Shown: positions 13,298 through 21,154, counted from the stretch's first letter. The stretch is DNA of 22,298 nt from CAYFXA01 sp964347135 (GCA_964347135.1 CAYFXA010000033.1:1-22298); one strand, 5' to 3'. A program made the numbers and translations. The notes: generated from the sequence alone by a model not told the origin.

Positions 13298-13915
13298 TCA
13301 AATTTCCGAAGTCACTTTGAGAGTTTTTCCGTTTTTACGCTTTTGAATTTTTAAACAAATATCTAGGTTTTTAGCTAGGGCATGACCACAAAACCCAGTA
13401 TCAGCCAACCCATTCCCACCATTCGACTTAATCGTGTTTTGAAGAAATTGTTTGAATGTTTTCGAGCCTACAAATTTCTTACCAATGAAATGGTAAGAGT
13501 GATCAGTTTCCAGAATATAACCTCCAGATTTGATCCTTGAAATATAAAGGAGTCCACTTAAGTACGCCTTAATCTTTTGGAGATTATTAGAACTGGGTTT
13601 GGCCATTAAATCTAACATCAGCCAATATTTAATCCTTCCATTTTTATCAACGAGTGTAGAGTGTAGGCCTAATATCTTTCCCTTTTTTGATAAATATTCT
13701 CTTGTTTGAAATTTTTGGATTTGGTCAACTTTTAGAGAAAGGAGGTTATTTTTCTTTGCCGGAAAGCTAGTTGTCCAGATTTTGAGCTGTTTTTTAAATT
13801 CCCTGTTGTCTTTCCAGTCTATCTGGACTGGAGTCCAATTATCGTAATAAAGGAGGTTAATTATTGAAATAGGATTGTTTTTAATTAACTTGTTTATTAC
13901 GTCGTTGTAAGTCAT
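13298..13915 (-). CDS. Hypothetical protein, unknown family
   Basis: The only protein gene on the minus strand. It encodes 205 residues I cannot place with confidence. Visible stretches include KYWLMLDLMAKP, SGGYILETDHSYHFIGKKF and a C-terminal GFCGHALAKNLDICLKIQKR. The acidic strand followed by a SGG...YHF strand is faintly like archaeo-eukaryotic primase-type domains, but this is too weak to assign. It is convergent with the ligase gene (29 bases apart) and divergent from the gene at 14071, so it is independently transcribed. Upstream, TTGATA (13952-13947) and TATTAC (13928-13923) or GATATT (13930-13925) give a likely promoter within 10 bases of the ATG. Confidence 0.7.
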   Translation of the reverse strand: MTYNDVINKLIKNNPISIINLLYYDNWTPVQIDWKDNREFKKQLKIWTTSFPAKKNNLLSLKVDQIQKFQTREYLSKKGKILGLHSTLVDKNGRIKYWLMLDLMAKPSSNNLQKIKAYLSGLLYISRIKSGGYILETDHSYHFIGKKFVGSKTFKQFLQNTIKSNGGNGLADTGFCGHALAKNLDICLKIQKRKNGKTLKVTSEI

Positions 13916-13922
13916 TAATTTT

Positions 13923-13952
13923 GTAATATCACACTCCTTATCTTCTTATCAA
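13923..13952 (-). promoter_or_regulatory. Promoter of the minus-strand gene
   Basis: Minus-strand TTGATA (13952-13947), then either GATATT after 16 bases or TATTAC (with a TGA extension) after 18 bases. The ATG at 13915 is 7-9 bases below the -10, so the message has little or no leader. Confidence 0.5.
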
Positions 13953-14032
13953 AATAGAAATTTTTAGGAAAAATTGGAGGAGTTGAGCCTAAATTAAGAA
14001 AAAAATGAAGAAAAACCTTAATAATTATAGGT

Positions 14033-14061
14033 TTGAAATTTAAAGGTTTTCGTGCTAAGAT
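14033..14061 (+). promoter_or_regulatory. Promoter of the NDT-like gene
   Basis: TTGAAA (14033-14038), a 17-base spacer and TAAGAT (14056-14061) preceded by a TGC extension. The ATG at 14071 is nine bases beyond the -10, so the untranslated leader should be about three bases. Confidence 0.65.
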
Positions 14062-14070
14062 TGCCCAGTC

Positions 14071-14751
14071 ATGAAGAAATATAAGTTTCCCACCCTTTCC
14101 CAGATTTTGAAAGTTAAAATTGGCACTAAATACGTTTGGGAGGAACGGGTTCGCCACCAAGCAACTTTGGTTCATTTACTGGAAGAGGCTTTTGACACCA
14201 AGCTTAATCTCAAAGCCTTTTCTTTTTACCCTAACCGTCTTTATTTTGGCATGTCGATTACTTCTCATCCTGAATACGTAAAAAAAACGAAACCCTTTTG
14301 GAGAAAAATCGCTGCCACTCTTGAAAAGAATCGCTGGAATGTTTATTCTGCCTTTCGTCATAATCCAAATTTGAAAGTTCCTCAAAAATTCAGAGCCTTT
14401 GAGGAGTTAAATTTTGATTATGCCGAGCTTCTTTTATCAGAATTAGTCCTTATGGACTTAAATCATCCTTCTCATGGAGTGGGGGAGGAATTGGGTTTGT
14501 CCTTATTTCAACCTATGATTGGCTTTTCTAAAAACCCAGTTTCCCGAATGGTTAAAGGACGCCCCGGGAGTTTAATTCTTAAATACAAAACCGAAGAAGA
14601 ACTGTTGAAATTATTAGCAAGAATTTCCAAAAGAAAAAGTTATCGTTTGGAACCTTTTTATGTCAAAAAGTGCTCAGCTCATGCCTTAAAAACCGTTTTT
14701 AAGGGCAAGGTTTGTCTTAACTGTTTTCTTAAGGACAAGCTCCATATCTAA
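14071..14751 (+). CDS. Nucleoside 2-deoxyribosyltransferase-like protein
   Basis: A 226-residue predicted protein. The middle contains LVLMDLNHPSHGVGEELGLSL followed by QPMIGFSK. This is the pattern of the nucleoside 2-deoxyribosyltransferase-like superfamily, in which the conserved Glu of the S-x-G-x-x-x-E-x-G helix is catalytic or NAD/nucleoside binding. The N-terminal strand FYPNRLYFGMSIT would hold the nucleoside pocket. The C-terminus has KKCSAHALKTVFKGKVCLNC, three Cys and one His, perhaps a small zinc site. Members cleave N-glycosidic bonds of nucleosides or act as NAD hydrolases; I cannot choose. A promoter with -35, spacer and extended -10 precedes it and a separate promoter begins the next gene, so it may be monocistronic. 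Confidence 0.6.
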   Translation: MKKYKFPTLSQILKVKIGTKYVWEERVRHQATLVHLLEEAFDTKLNLKAFSFYPNRLYFGMSITSHPEYVKKTKPFWRKIAATLEKNRWNVYSAFRHNPNLKVPQKFRAFEELNFDYAELLLSELVLMDLNHPSHGVGEELGLSLFQPMIGFSKNPVSRMVKGRPGSLILKYKTEEELLKLLARISKRKSYRLEPFYVKKCSAHALKTVFKGKVCLNCFLKDKLHI

Positions 14752-14775
14752 TTTGCTTTAGAGGTGAAAATTTTG

Positions 14776-14784
14776 TGCTACAAT
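14776..14784 (+). promoter_or_regulatory. Extended -10 promoter of the Ca2+-ATPase operon
   Basis: TGC-TACAAT (hexamer 14779-14784) lies six bases before a GTG at 14791. No good -35 is seen at 17 bases, as expected for an extended -10 promoter. It decides the start codon: the upstream in-frame start at 14764 would lie before the predicted transcript start. Confidence 0.55.
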
Positions 14785-14790
14785 GATTTT

Positions 14791-17253
14791 GTGGCTAAGA
14801 AAGACGAACAAGGTTTAACTTCAGAAGAAGCCCAGAAAAGGCTAGAGAAATTCGGTCCCAATGAGTTGAAAAAAAAGAGAGAATTTTCTTCTTTAAAACT
14901 TTTTCTTTTTCAATTCAAATCCCCTTTAGTTTATGTTTTAGTTTTTGCGGGAATTGTCACTCTTTTTCTTCGGGATTTTACTGACTCCGCTGTTATTTTT
15001 GCTGCTGTTTTTCTTAACACCATCCTTGGTTTTTATCAAGAAAGGAAAGCCCAAAAGGCTCTAATTGCCCTCCGTTCTTTACTGGCGCCAAAAGCCATGG
15101 TCATTCGTGACGGTGAACAACAAGAAATTGACGCTTCAAAGATTGTTCCTGGAGACTTAGTGATTTTAACTATTGGCACTCGAGTGCCAGCGGATGGGGC
15201 TTTAATCGAGGCAACTGATTTTTCTGTTAACGAAGCAATTTTAACAGGAGAATCAATGCCGGTTTATAAAAAAGCCTTGGCGAATATTGATAAAGACAAA
15301 AAAGAAAACAAAGCTTTTATGGGAACAACCGTTTCGTGTGGTATTGCCAAAATGGTGGTTACCCAAACAGGTATGGAAACAGAAATGGGCAAGATTGGCA
15401 AAAGAGTTGAAACGGTTGAAGAAGAAAAAACACCCCTCCAAATTCAACTTGGCAAACTAGCGAAGATTTTAGCGATTGCCGTGGGGGGTATCACTCTCTT
15501 TATCTTTCTTTTTGGAGAACTATTAGGTTATGAGTTACTGGAGATGTTCACCACCAGTGTGGCCATTGCCGTGGCAGCGATTCCTGAGGGCTTAGTAGTC
15601 ACTTTAACCGTTATTCTTGCTTTGGGAATGCAACGGATTCTTAAAAAAAAGGCAATTGTTCGGAAATTGGTAGCCGCAGAAACCCTGGGTTCGGTTTCGG
15701 TGATTTGCGTTGATAAAACAGGTACTTTAACCGAGGGCAAACTTCAAGTGGTCAAAGACGATTTTACTAATAGGGAACTGGGAGCTAAGGCAGCGATTCT
15801 TTGTAATGATATGCGTGATCCTTTGGAAGTAGCCATGTGGCAATGGGCGGAGAAGAACCTTGATCCCAAGAAACTTCAGGAAAAATATCCTCGATTTGAC
15901 GAAATACCTTTCTCACCTCAAACTAAAATCATTGCCACTTTACATCCTCATCTTCTGATTATTTCCGGTGCCCCTGAAGTAATTCTAGCTAAATCGAAGT
16001 TAACTAAAAGCTCTTTCCAAGCTTGGCGAAAAAAATTCGATGAATATGGCAGTCAAGGTTACCGGCTGGTTGGCTTTGGTTACAAAGAAATTAAAGGAGA
16101 AAAAAAGAAGATTAAAGAGGAAGACTTAAAGGATTTCGAGTGGTTGGGCATTCTTGTTTATGAGGACCCAGTTAGGCAAGGAGTAAAGGTGGCTTTAAAA
16201 GAGTGCCAAAGGGCGGGGATTAAGGTGAAAGTAATCACTGGTGACTATGTTTCTACAGCCGTTGCCGTTTTAAAACAGCTTGAATTTAAATTTGAACCCA
16301 AAACCCAGGTGATAGAGGGGACGGAATTAGAGAAGCTATCAGAAAAGGAATTGGCTAAGAAGGTTAATGAGATAGTTCTTTTTGCCCGAACTAACCCGGA
16401 ACAGAAATTAAAGATTGTCCAGGCTCTTAAAGAAAATGGTGAAGTGGTGGCAATGACCGGTGATGGGGTCAACGATGCTCCAGCTTTAGCCAAAGCGGAT
16501 ATTGGTATTGTTGTTGGTGAAGCCTCAGATGTGGCCAAAGAAACGGCTGATATGGTTCTTTTGGATTCGAATTTTGCCACTATCGTTCATGCGGTTGGAG
16601 AGGGAAGAACAATTTTCGAAAATATTAAAAAAGTTGTTCTTTATTTGCTTTCTGACAGTTTTACCGAAGTGGTTTTAATTGGTGGTTCTCTTCTTTTAAG
16701 ATTACCTTTACCTTTGACTGCCGCCCAAATTCTCTGGGTAAATTTGGTTGAAGATACCCTGCCTGATATTGCTCTCGCTTTTGAGCCTGAGGAAAAAGAA
16801 ATTATGGCGGAACCACCTCGCCCTCGAGATTATCCAATCCTTGACACCGAAATGAAAACACTAATTTTTATTATTGGTCTTTTCACTGATTTAATTCTCT
16901 TTGGGCTTTATTTTTTCCTTCTTCGTGGTCTTTTCCATCTTCATTTTATTAGAACCGTTGTTTTTGCCGCCCTGGCAATCGATTCTCTTTTTTACGTTTT
17001 TGCTTGTCGTTCCTTGCGAAAAACAATTTTCCAGAGAAACCCATTTGGAAATAAAGTTTTAAACATTGCTGTTCTTATCAGCCTTTTAGCTTTATTAGTG
17101 GCAATTTATTTGCCCTTTGTTCAAACTTTTCTGAAAACCCATCCTTTAGGGGTTCGAGAGTGGCTTCTGATTTTTGCCTTAGGTATTTTTGAAATTCTGG
17201 CCATTGAGATAACAAAATGGCTTTTCATTGTTCGCAGAAAAATAGTAAAATAA
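14791..17253 (+). CDS. P2-type Ca2+-transporting ATPase
   Basis: Membrane pump of the P-type ATPase family that moves cations, most likely Ca2+, out of the cytoplasm. The actuator motif TGES is at residues 152-155, the M4 ion-site motif PEGL at 265-268, the phosphorylated Asp in DKTGTLT at 308 and the hinge motif TGDGVNDAPALAKADIGI at 556 onward. NLVEDTLPDIALAFEP in M6 matches the SERCA/PMR1 ion-site segment. The cation-ATPase N-domain (GLTSEEAQKRLEKFGPNEL) starts at once after GTG 14791. At 820 residues it is a little shorter than typical, owing to a compact nucleotide-binding domain. GTG 14791 is preferred because a -10 lies six bases upstream. It heads an operon with the exchanger (seven bases downstream) and the nuclease. 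Confidence 0.93.
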   Translation: MAKKDEQGLTSEEAQKRLEKFGPNELKKKREFSSLKLFLFQFKSPLVYVLVFAGIVTLFLRDFTDSAVIFAAVFLNTILGFYQERKAQKALIALRSLLAPKAMVIRDGEQQEIDASKIVPGDLVILTIGTRVPADGALIEATDFSVNEAILTGESMPVYKKALANIDKDKKENKAFMGTTVSCGIAKMVVTQTGMETEMGKIGKRVETVEEEKTPLQIQLGKLAKILAIAVGGITLFIFLFGELLGYELLEMFTTSVAIAVAAIPEGLVVTLTVILALGMQRILKKKAIVRKLVAAETLGSVSVICVDKTGTLTEGKLQVVKDDFTNRELGAKAAILCNDMRDPLEVAMWQWAEKNLDPKKLQEKYPRFDEIPFSPQTKIIATLHPHLLIISGAPEVILAKSKLTKSSFQAWRKKFDEYGSQGYRLVGFGYKEIKGEKKKIKEEDLKDFEWLGILVYEDPVRQGVKVALKECQRAGIKVKVITGDYVSTAVAVLKQLEFKFEPKTQVIEGTELEKLSEKELAKKVNEIVLFARTNPEQKLKIVQALKENGEVVAMTGDGVNDAPALAKADIGIVVGEASDVAKETADMVLLDSNFATIVHAVGEGRTIFENIKKVVLYLLSDSFTEVVLIGGSLLLRLPLPLTAAQILWVNLVEDTLPDIALAFEPEEKEIMAEPPRPRDYPILDTEMKTLIFIIGLFTDLILFGLYFFLLRGLFHLHFIRTVVFAALAIDSLFYVFACRSLRKTIFQRNPFGNKVLNIAVLISLLALLVAIYLPFVQTFLKTHPLGVREWLLIFALGIFEILAIEITKWLFIVRRKIVK

Positions 17254-17260
17254 TTGAAAA

Positions 17261-18244
17261 ATGTTAATCGTTAGTCTTTATTTATTATTGATTTTTGGTT
17301 TTTCCCTTCTTTTGATTAAGGCAACTGACATTATCGTTGTTAATCTTAAGGCTCTTTCTCGCCAAACGCGGATTGGTCAATTTGCTATCAGTAGTTTTTT
17401 ATTGGCCTTAGCCACTTCTTTGCCAGAGTTGGTCGTGGGTGTGACCGCCGCTTTGGAAAAAGAGCCCAATCTGGCCTTGGGAAATGTTATTGGTTCTAAT
17501 ATTGCTGATTTATCTTTGGTTATCGGAGGGGCGGCTTTGGTTGGTGGGGTGGTGGCGGTCAGGGGTATTTTTCTTCGTCGGGATGTTTTTTATGCTTTTT
17601 TAGCTGGGGCAGCGCCCATGGTTCTTTTGTTTGATAAGAATTTAGGAAAAGTTGATGGTTTGATTCTTCTTGCCCTTTATGGCTTCTACAATGTTTTAAT
17701 TCTTAAAGAGAGACAGCAACAATTAGCTGAAGCAAGGAATGGAAGGGAAGAAAGTTTTATCAGGCGACTCTTAAAACGCTTAAGTCATAAGGGAACAAAA
17801 AAAGAGCTTGGTTGGTTGTTTTTGGGAATAGCCCTTTTGCTTTTTTCAGCGGATATGATTGTTAGGGTTGCTGGCAGGATGGCTTTGGCACTAAATCTGC
17901 CTCTTTTATTGATTGGATTGTTTTTGGTTGCCGTTGGTACTTCTTTACCCGAACTTGCTTTTGAGTTAAGAGCAGTACGAGCAAAAGAATCAGGCATGGT
18001 TTTTGGTGATCTTTTGGGTTCAGTTGTGGCCAACGGCACCCTGATTATTGGCTTAGTTGCTTTAATAGCCCCCATCAGAATTCGAGCTTTTAATGAATAT
18101 TTATTGGCAACAATGGCTTTTGTTTTGTTGTTTGGTCTTTTTTATCTTTTTATTCGCACCAAACGCAAGCTAGAACGCTGGGAAGGAGCTGTCCTTTTGG
18201 GAGTTTACTTACTTTTCATTCTGCTCGAGTTTCTTAAGCCTTGA
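17261..18244 (+). CDS. Na+/Ca2+ exchanger-like protein (CaCA family)
   Basis: A 327-residue integral membrane protein with about ten hydrophobic segments and the two inverted alpha-repeats of the calcium/cation antiporter family. The first repeat reads ALATSLPELVVG...LALGNVIGSNIADL (about residues 46-85) and the second AVGTSLPELAFE...VFGDLLGSVVANGTL. The paired PE Glu residues and GS-x-x-(A/N) helices form the ion site in this family. Likely role: exchange of Ca2+ for Na+ or H+, as in YrbG-like bacterial proteins. It lies seven bases after the Ca2+-ATPase gene, so pump and exchanger are probably made together for calcium export. Confidence 0.92.
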   Translation: MLIVSLYLLLIFGFSLLLIKATDIIVVNLKALSRQTRIGQFAISSFLLALATSLPELVVGVTAALEKEPNLALGNVIGSNIADLSLVIGGAALVGGVVAVRGIFLRRDVFYAFLAGAAPMVLLFDKNLGKVDGLILLALYGFYNVLILKERQQQLAEARNGREESFIRRLLKRLSHKGTKKELGWLFLGIALLLFSADMIVRVAGRMALALNLPLLLIGLFLVAVGTSLPELAFELRAVRAKESGMVFGDLLGSVVANGTLIIGLVALIAPIRIRAFNEYLLATMAFVLLFGLFYLFIRTKRKLERWEGAVLLGVYLLFILLEFLKP

Positions 18245-18247
18245 TTA

Positions 18248-19492
18248 ATGGAAGTAATTGCTGATCTTCATTTTCATTCAAGATATTCGCGCGCAGTTTC
18301 CCAACAAATGATTATTCCGGAAATAGCTAAGTGGGCAAAAAGAAAAGGAATTGGATTAGTGACCACCACTGACTTCACCCATCCTCTTTGGTTAAGAGAG
18401 CTTAAAGAAAATCTTAATGAGGCAAGAGAGGGTATCCACCATTGCAAAGATGAGCCGAAAGACGTTCTTTTCTTGTTGACAACAGAAATTTCAAGTATCT
18501 ATAGCCAAAAGGGAAGAGGTCATCGAATCCATAATATTATTTTTGCGCCCAATTTCGAGACAGTGGCAGGAATTAATGAGAAGTTACAAAACTATGGAGT
18601 TAAGCTTTTGTCTGATGGGCGACCAATGACTGGTTTATCGAGTATTGAAATCTGTGAGTTAGTCTTTTCTATTTCTAAAGACTGTTTAATTATTCCTGCA
18701 CATGCCTGGACTCCTTGGTATTCGCTTTATGGTTCTCGTTCTGGCTTTGACTCCATTAAAGAGTGTTTTGGTCAGTTTGCAGACCAAATTTATGCTGTTG
18801 AAACGGGCTTGTCTAGCAACCCCGCCATGAATTGGCGGATTGAGGAATTGGATAGCCGGAGTATTGTTAGTTTTAGCGATGCCCATTCACCAAAAAAAAT
18901 TGGTAGAGAAGCAACGGTTTTTGATTTGGAAAAAAAGTTTAACTACCAAGATATTAAACAGGCAATTCAAGAACAGAGAATTGCTTACACAATCGAGTTC
19001 TATCCAGAGGAAGGGAAATATCATTACACCGGACACCGGAACTGCGAAGTTAAGCAATCCCCGGAAGAAACAAAAAAACTGGGAACGACTTGTCCGGTTT
19101 GCGGAAAACCATTAACAGTCGGGGTAATGCATCGAGTTGAAGAATTGGCCAAACGACCAATTGATTACCAATCAAAAGAACGACCACCATACAAGATGTT
19201 AGTGCCTTTAATGGAAATTTTGTCTGAGGCTTTAGGGGCGGGTGTTTCCAGCCAAATGGTTGAAACTGAGTACAATCGTTTGACAGAGAGATTTGAATCG
19301 GAATTTAATGTTTTGCTAAAAACAGATCCCCTAGAAATTGCAAAAATAGCGGGTGAAAAAGTGGCTCAAGGAATCAAAAAGGTTAGAGAAGAAGAAATTG
19401 TTGTTGATCCGGGCTATGATGGTGTTTTTGGAAAAGTTATGATTTGGGGTGAAGTTGAAGAAGAAGAGAAAAAACAAATGAGTTTGTTCTAA
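18248..19492 (+). CDS. Endonuclease Q-like PHP domain protein
   Basis: A 414-residue protein resembling EndoQ, a repair nuclease first described in Thermococcales and also found in some bacteria. EndoQ nicks DNA on the 5' side of deoxyuridine, hypoxanthine and abasic sites. The PHP metal-binding motif DLHFHSRYS opens the protein, with further ligand regions TTTDFTHP, IIPAHAWTPW and SFSDAHSP. A zinc-binding segment follows (HRNCEVKQSPE...TCPVCGKPL), then the VMHRVEELAKR signature of this family. It starts three bases after the exchanger stop. The link with calcium transport looks positional only; function fits better with Fpg, RecF and the ligase elsewhere in the window. Confidence 0.85.
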   Translation: MEVIADLHFHSRYSRAVSQQMIIPEIAKWAKRKGIGLVTTTDFTHPLWLRELKENLNEAREGIHHCKDEPKDVLFLLTTEISSIYSQKGRGHRIHNIIFAPNFETVAGINEKLQNYGVKLLSDGRPMTGLSSIEICELVFSISKDCLIIPAHAWTPWYSLYGSRSGFDSIKECFGQFADQIYAVETGLSSNPAMNWRIEELDSRSIVSFSDAHSPKKIGREATVFDLEKKFNYQDIKQAIQEQRIAYTIEFYPEEGKYHYTGHRNCEVKQSPEETKKLGTTCPVCGKPLTVGVMHRVEELAKRPIDYQSKERPPYKMLVPLMEILSEALGAGVSSQMVETEYNRLTERFESEFNVLLKTDPLEIAKIAGEKVAQGIKKVREEEIVVDPGYDGVFGKVMIWGEVEEEEKKQMSLF

Positions 19493-19501
19493 GAAACACC
19501 C

Positions 19502-19531
19502 TTGACAACCATTGGTAATTTGTGTCACGAT
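19502..19531 (+). promoter_or_regulatory. Promoter and ribosome binding site of the DUF4870-like gene
   Basis: TTGACA (19502-19507) is followed after 18 bases by CACGAT (19526-19531), a moderate -10. A strong Shine-Dalgarno sequence GGGAGGTGA lies at 19542-19550, eight bases before the ATG at 19559. This is the clearest ribosome binding site in the window and it fixes the start. Confidence 0.55.
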
Positions 19532-19558
19532 TTTCGTAGAAGGGAGGTGAAGAAAATT

Positions 19559-19873
19559 ATGGCAGGTACTGGTTTACCCAAAAATACCGCGGCAGCGCTC
19601 TCCTATGTTTTGGGTTGGTTAACAGGGATTGTTTTTCTTTTAATTGAAAAAGACCCATTTGTTCGCTTCCACGCAATGCAATCCATTATTGTTTTTGGAG
19701 CCCTAACGGTTTTAATGTTCATTCCCGTTATTGGCTGGATGCTTTCTCCTTTGCTCTGGATTGTTGGTTTTGTTCTTTGGCTTGTTTTGATTTTCAAGGC
19801 TTACCAAGGAGAGGAGTTTAAGTTACCGTTTGTAGGCGATTTTGCCAAGAAGCAGCTACCGAGAATTAAATAG
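19559..19873 (+). CDS. DUF4870-like small membrane protein
   Basis: A 104-residue protein with three hydrophobic segments, about residues 12-29 (ALSYVLGWLTGIVFLLIE), 42-60 and 64-83. It contains the pattern LIEKDPFVRFHAMQSI, where a charged F-x-R-F-H-A-x-Q-S loop follows the first helix. That pattern is typical of the DUF4870/Tic20-like membrane proteins. Function is unknown. The start at ATG 19559 is chosen for the strong Shine-Dalgarno site, over an in-frame TTG at 19502 that lies inside the promoter. Its TAG stop overlaps the first base of the following terminator structure, so transcription probably ends here. Confidence 0.8.
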   Translation: MAGTGLPKNTAAALSYVLGWLTGIVFLLIEKDPFVRFHAMQSIIVFGALTVLMFIPVIGWMLSPLLWIVGFVLWLVLIFKAYQGEEFKLPFVGDFAKKQLPRIK

Positions 19874-19936
19874 CAGTTCGATCAATGATTGAGTCATTAG
19901 GCTGCTCCTTTTAGCCGAAAGATCGGACTGCTTTTT
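19873..19936 (+). terminator. Branched (three-way junction) intrinsic terminator
   Basis: An 11-bp outer stem pairs GCAGTTCGATC (19873-19883) with GATCGGACTGC (19921-19931), with one G-U, and is followed by TTTTT (19932-19936). Inside it are two further hairpins: AATGA/TCATT (884-888 with 894-898, loop TTGAG) and GGCT/AGCC (900-903 with 913-916), then an unpaired GAAA before the outer stem closes. It sits directly on the stop codon of the membrane protein gene. It acts as a terminator; the branched shape is more elaborate than needed. Confidence 0.7.
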
Positions 19937-19939
19937 ATG

Positions 19940-19948
19940 TGATAAAAT
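19940..19948 (+). promoter_or_regulatory. Extended -10 promoter of the phosphoribosyltransferase operon
   Basis: TGA-TAAAAT (hexamer 19943-19948) follows directly on the T tract of the upstream terminator and lies seven bases before ATG 19956. No good -35 is seen. GAGGAG touches the ATG with no spacing, so it is a poor Shine-Dalgarno site and a leaderless start is more likely. Confidence 0.5.
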
Positions 19949-19955
19949 TGAGGAG

Positions 19956-20582
19956 ATGGTCTTCAAAAACAGGGAAGAAGCTGGTAAGAAACTCGCTGTT
20001 AAACTAAAAAGTTTCCAAAAAAAGAAAAATTTAGTTGTTTTGGCCATTCCCAGGGGCGGGTTGGTAATAGGGAAGGAACTTTCAGCAGTTCTTAATTGTC
20101 CTTTGGATATTATTGTCACTAAAAAAATTGGTGCTCCTAACAACCCCGAATTAGCCATTGGTGCAGTCGGGGCGTTGGGTGAGCCAGTGATAAATAAAGA
20201 GCTAGCGGTTCGAGTAGGGGCAGATGAAAAGTATCTTGAAAAGGAAATTGCTAGTCGGCAAGCGGAAGTGGAAAGGCGGATAAAAGAGTATCGGGGTAAC
20301 AAACCACCGCTTAATCTCAAAAACAAAATCGTTATCATTACTGATGATGGCATTGCCACTGGGGCAACCATGGAAGCAGCGGTTGAAGTCGTTAGGCAAC
20401 AAGAACCGAAAAAGATAGTCGTGGCAGTGCCGGTCACATCCCGTGATTCACTTAAGAAGCTTGAAGAAAAGGCTGATGAGGTCGTTTATCTTGATGCACC
20501 GCTGATGTTTTTTGCTGTTGGTCAATTCTATCAAAATTTTTCTCAAACTACTGACAAAGAAGTGAAAAAACTTTTAAGATGA
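19956..20582 (+). CDS. Phosphoribosyltransferase family protein
   Basis: A 208-residue type I phosphoribosyltransferase-like protein. The PRPP-binding motif VIITDDGIATGATMEAA is complete (acidic pair followed by G-I-A-T-G-A-T). An early loop VLAIPRGGLVIG and TKKIGAPNNPELAIGAVG are typical of the subgroup often annotated as predicted phosphoribosyltransferases related to Mycobacterium Rv0571c, whose substrate is unresolved. Members bind PRPP or a nucleotide and may act in base salvage. ATG 19956 is supported by a -10 seven bases upstream. It overlaps pth by four bases (ATGA), so the two are translationally coupled. Confidence 0.88.
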   Translation: MVFKNREEAGKKLAVKLKSFQKKKNLVVLAIPRGGLVIGKELSAVLNCPLDIIVTKKIGAPNNPELAIGAVGALGEPVINKELAVRVGADEKYLEKEIASRQAEVERRIKEYRGNKPPLNLKNKIVIITDDGIATGATMEAAVEVVRQQEPKKIVVAVPVTSRDSLKKLEEKADEVVYLDAPLMFFAVGQFYQNFSQTTDKEVKKLLR

Positions 20583-21154
20583 AGCTAATTGTTGGTTTAG
20601 GCAATCCAGGAGAGAAGTACGAAAACACAAGACATAATCTTGGTTTTGTTGTTCTTGATGCTCTTCTTCAAAAATTAACTCCAGTTGAAAAAACGGTTTG
20701 GAAGGAAAACAAAAAGTTTAATAGTTTAATGGTTAAAACCGACGAGTTTATTTTAGTCAAACCCCAAACATTTGTGAACGCTTCAGGTTTTGCTGTTGCC
20801 AAAATTGCTCGTTTCTACAAAGTTAAGCCTAAGGATATTTGGGTTATTCATGATGAAATCGATCTTCCTTTGGAAGAGATAAGGATTGTTGAAGAACGAG
20901 GGGCAGCTGGACACCGAGGAGTAGAATCGATTATAAAAGAGTTGGGAACGATTGATTTTGTCAGATTTCGTCTTGGTATCGGGCACCCCGGACTCGGTTC
21001 AAGTGATAAAGAAGTTGAGCGCTATGTTCTGGATTCGTTTGGAAGGGGAGAAGGGAGTAGGGCAAGAAGAATGGTAAAAAAAGCGGTTAAGGCAATTGAG
21101 TTGGCGCTGGATAAAGGTTTAGAAAAAGCAAAAAATAGATTTCAGCAAAGATGA
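20579..21154 (+). CDS. pth: Peptidyl-tRNA hydrolase
   Basis: Releases tRNA from peptidyl-tRNA that has dropped off the ribosome, recycling both. The N-terminus MKLIVGLGNPGEKYENTRHN carries Asn9 and the catalytic His19. VNASG (about residues 62-66) supplies the second conserved Asn and IHDEIDLP the conserved Asp. Gly-rich GAAGHRGVESI and FRLGIGHPG follow as expected. At 191 residues it is the normal bacterial size. The ATG overlaps the upstream TGA, and its own stop overlaps the next ATG by four bases. Confidence 0.96.
   Translation: MKLIVGLGNPGEKYENTRHNLGFVVLDALLQKLTPVEKTVWKENKKFNSLMVKTDEFILVKPQTFVNASGFAVAKIARFYKVKPKDIWVIHDEIDLPLEEIRIVEERGAAGHRGVESIIKELGTIDFVRFRLGIGHPGLGSSDKEVERYVLDSFGRGEGSRARRMVKKAVKAIELALDKGLEKAKNRFQQR

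Noticed and set aside
14764..14790. Earlier start for the Ca2+-ATPase
   Set aside because: It lies upstream of the -10 box at 14779-14784 and adds residues not typical of the cation-ATPase N-domain.
19502..19558. TTG start for the DUF4870-like gene
   Set aside because: This TTG is the -35 box itself (TTGACA), and a strong Shine-Dalgarno site precedes ATG 19559.
19873..19936. Branched structure as a tRNA gene
   Set aside because: It lacks a T arm, an anticodon loop and acceptor features, and it ends in a T tract.
19856..20437. 193-codon minus-strand frame opposite the phosphoribosyltransferase
   Set aside because: The plus strand encodes a clear PRPP-binding enzyme; the antisense frame has no recognisable motif and runs through the terminator.
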